This document shows, one piece after another, positions 62,777-64,000 of a stretch of DNA of 64,000 nucleotides. Position numbers and translations under genes: made by a program. The DNA is from Mesodorylaimus sp. YZB2_4. Its lineage: Eukaryota > Nematoda > Enoplea > Dorylaimida > Dorylaimidae. Numbering within the stretch: the stretch's first letter is position 1; every line of letters starts with the position of its first letter. Under the pieces are notes generated by a model, which was given only the letters and a program-made list of their open reading frames with translations, had not been told where the DNA came from and did no database searches. The stretch is from NCBI GenBank assembly GCA_030248295.1, contig JASANH010001684.1:1-64000 (forward strand), written 5' to 3'.

Positions 62777-63543
62777 GTATTCCTCGGTTACGGGGCGTCG
62801 AGAGATATCAGATGCCGAAGTTCCTGGGAGCAAAAGCCTCCATCAGGAGAACTTTGCAGACGAACTGGGAAGACTGAAAACACCAAACCAACTGGTCTGA
62901 TGCCTCTCAGCTGGGGGCAGTATCCACTGTATCTCCCCCCCTTCCGGGAATGATGGTTACAGGACACAAAAAATGGAGTGATGAAAAAGGAAGTTACCTA
63001 ACAGGGATGGCCTAAGTAGTGTAAGGTCATGCTGCTGATTTCAGCTCCAGGAACTAGTGAAAAAGCCGCCTCGAGGACAGGTTTGCCCTTCGCCCAGCAC
63101 TCTCACTGTTTCAAATACACTTTACAGTGCGGTGTTTGTGTACAGTAAAGCATTTGAATTTTCCGCTCGGGGGCCTGAACATCAATGATTTTAGGGACAT
63201 GAGCCCTCATTTCTCAGCTAGAAGGTTTTTAGCGCTTTTCATCATTTACGATATCGCCACTCGCTATGCTCAGTAGATTAGGCCATAAATGATGATACGC
63301 ATTACTCTACTTCTTGTCCACGAATTCTTCCTTGGCGCACAGCAGAGGACAGCAATGAGCGCTTCTATCCTTGGAATCTGTAATGGCCAGGCACCAGAGC
63401 GGGAAAGCCAAATGAGTCAACATGTTTCTACGTTTCGTCAGCTAAAGACAAACAAAAGTGTATAGCTAACTTGAAATTGCAAAAGAAGTCCCCAACGTTG
63501 ACAATTTTGATGCGTCAGTTTCCAGCATAACTCTAAAACTGAC
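62777..63543. other. Upstream region of TRIM23
   Basis: No gene recognised. Likely includes the TRIM23 promoter and 5' untranslated region. Confidence 0.4.
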
Positions 63544-63760
63544 CTCATACAACAAGAATGGGCAAGTTTTGATTGGCCAGCGGCAAGCTGTTGTTTTTAC
63601 ACCGAGTTCGCCGACAGGTTTTATAGGAAGCCAACCTGTGAACTCTATAGCATAGCCATGCTCATACGTCTTACAATCAGTCGCGCACGAGTCCCTTGCA
63701 CTAGTGACGACTCTACAGGGAGTTGCAGAAGCTCTGCCTCTACTGCACTTTCGCGACACG
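63544..63760 (-). CDS. Two cysteine-rich exons of an unidentified protein
   Basis: Exon 63,760-63,675 (acceptor tagttacag, donor GTAAGA) joins in phase to 63,635-63,544 (acceptor gttcacag, donor GTCAGT) across a 39-nt intron. Coding text: RKCSRGRASATPCRVVTS, CATDC, then KPVGELGVKTTACRWPIKTC. The five to six cysteines suggest an extracellular protein. It is cut off by missing neighbours, and the family is unknown. Confidence 0.4.
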
Positions 63761-64000
63761 CTGTAACTAAAGGCTCTGAGTAAGGCAGACTACTCACTCC
63801 CCTCGTGGGTGTAGGAGGCTTGTCTACGAATTGACATCGCACGAATTACGTACAGCGGGAAAGCAGAGTACCCAAAGGTGTGAAGCACGATCTACCGTTC
63901 TTAAACCCAGCAGAAGACCAAACTCACCAAAGTTGGCGAACCACGTTGCTGAGCGCCAGGGGACAACGCAGATGCGCAAACTGTTGATGCTGAAAGGTTC

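Noticed and set aside
1-64000. CRISPR arrays, bacterial operons, rRNA genes
   Set aside because: No spaced direct repeats of CRISPR type, no ribosome-binding-site-led gene strings and no rRNA-like stretches were seen; all supported genes are intron-bearing or retroelement-derived.

Overview
The window reads as nuclear DNA of an invertebrate animal, most likely a nematode, with tardigrade or another small-genome ecdysozoan as alternatives. The evidence is short introns (many of about 35-100 nt) ending in pyrimidine-rich tttcag acceptors, an intact-looking TRIM23 gene, an ETS1/Pointed-type transcription factor, a synaptotagmin-like gene, and BEL/Pao, Ty3-like and FLYWCH/MULE elements. No taxonomic search could be run, so the assignment is an inference. 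Nearly all host genes are split into short exons and were assembled here by following frames, GT/AG sites and phases.

Layout. 0.7-8.3 kb: two paralogous cysteine-rich secreted-type coding segments on the minus strand. The upstream one is split by a young 5.77-kb BEL/Pao element (2522-8290, two 228-bp LTRs) that landed at or beside its first splice donor. 8.4-9.7 kb: G/A-rich low-complexity DNA and a decayed FLYWCH/MULE-type fragment. 12.4-14.7 kb: a plus-strand SRCR-MAM-EGF-type secreted protein with possible extra exons. 15.2-16.5 kb: a minus-strand tandem-C2 synaptotagmin-like gene in five exons. 17.3-22.4 kb: a patchwork of dispersed repeats, a 1.2-kb TA-flanked DNA transposon with CCGAAC arrays, tRNA-derived SINE-like DNA and a few plus-strand exons.

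22.8-40 kb: a very large Ty3-like retroelement. It has gag, then protease-RT-RNase H-dUTPase-integrase, then a third coding region of about 1,590 codons that includes a segment resembling RNase D/WRN-type exonucleases. It carries several in-frame stops and a few frameshifts, and a rearranged piece of a second Ty3-like element, flanked by 217-bp inverted repeats, sits inside its gag.

41-46 kb: repeats, a helical minus-strand exon, a candidate neuropeptide precursor with a TATA box (43,689-43,999) and another small secreted-type gene. 46.8-55.4 kb: the ETS gene, four exons with a 6.6-kb AT-rich, repeat-bearing intron. 56.5-58.8 kb: several partly resolved exons on both strands. 58,968-62,776: a nine-exon TRIM23 orthologue (RING, B-boxes, coiled coil, ARF GTPase). 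The right edge holds two cysteine-rich exons.

The most unusual parts are the dUTPase-bearing retroelement with its extra ORF, the BEL insertion at a splice donor, the paralogous cysteine-rich family and the neuropeptide-like gene readable in two frames. Several poly-G/poly-C tracts may be assembly artefacts, and some apparent frameshifts may be base-calling errors.
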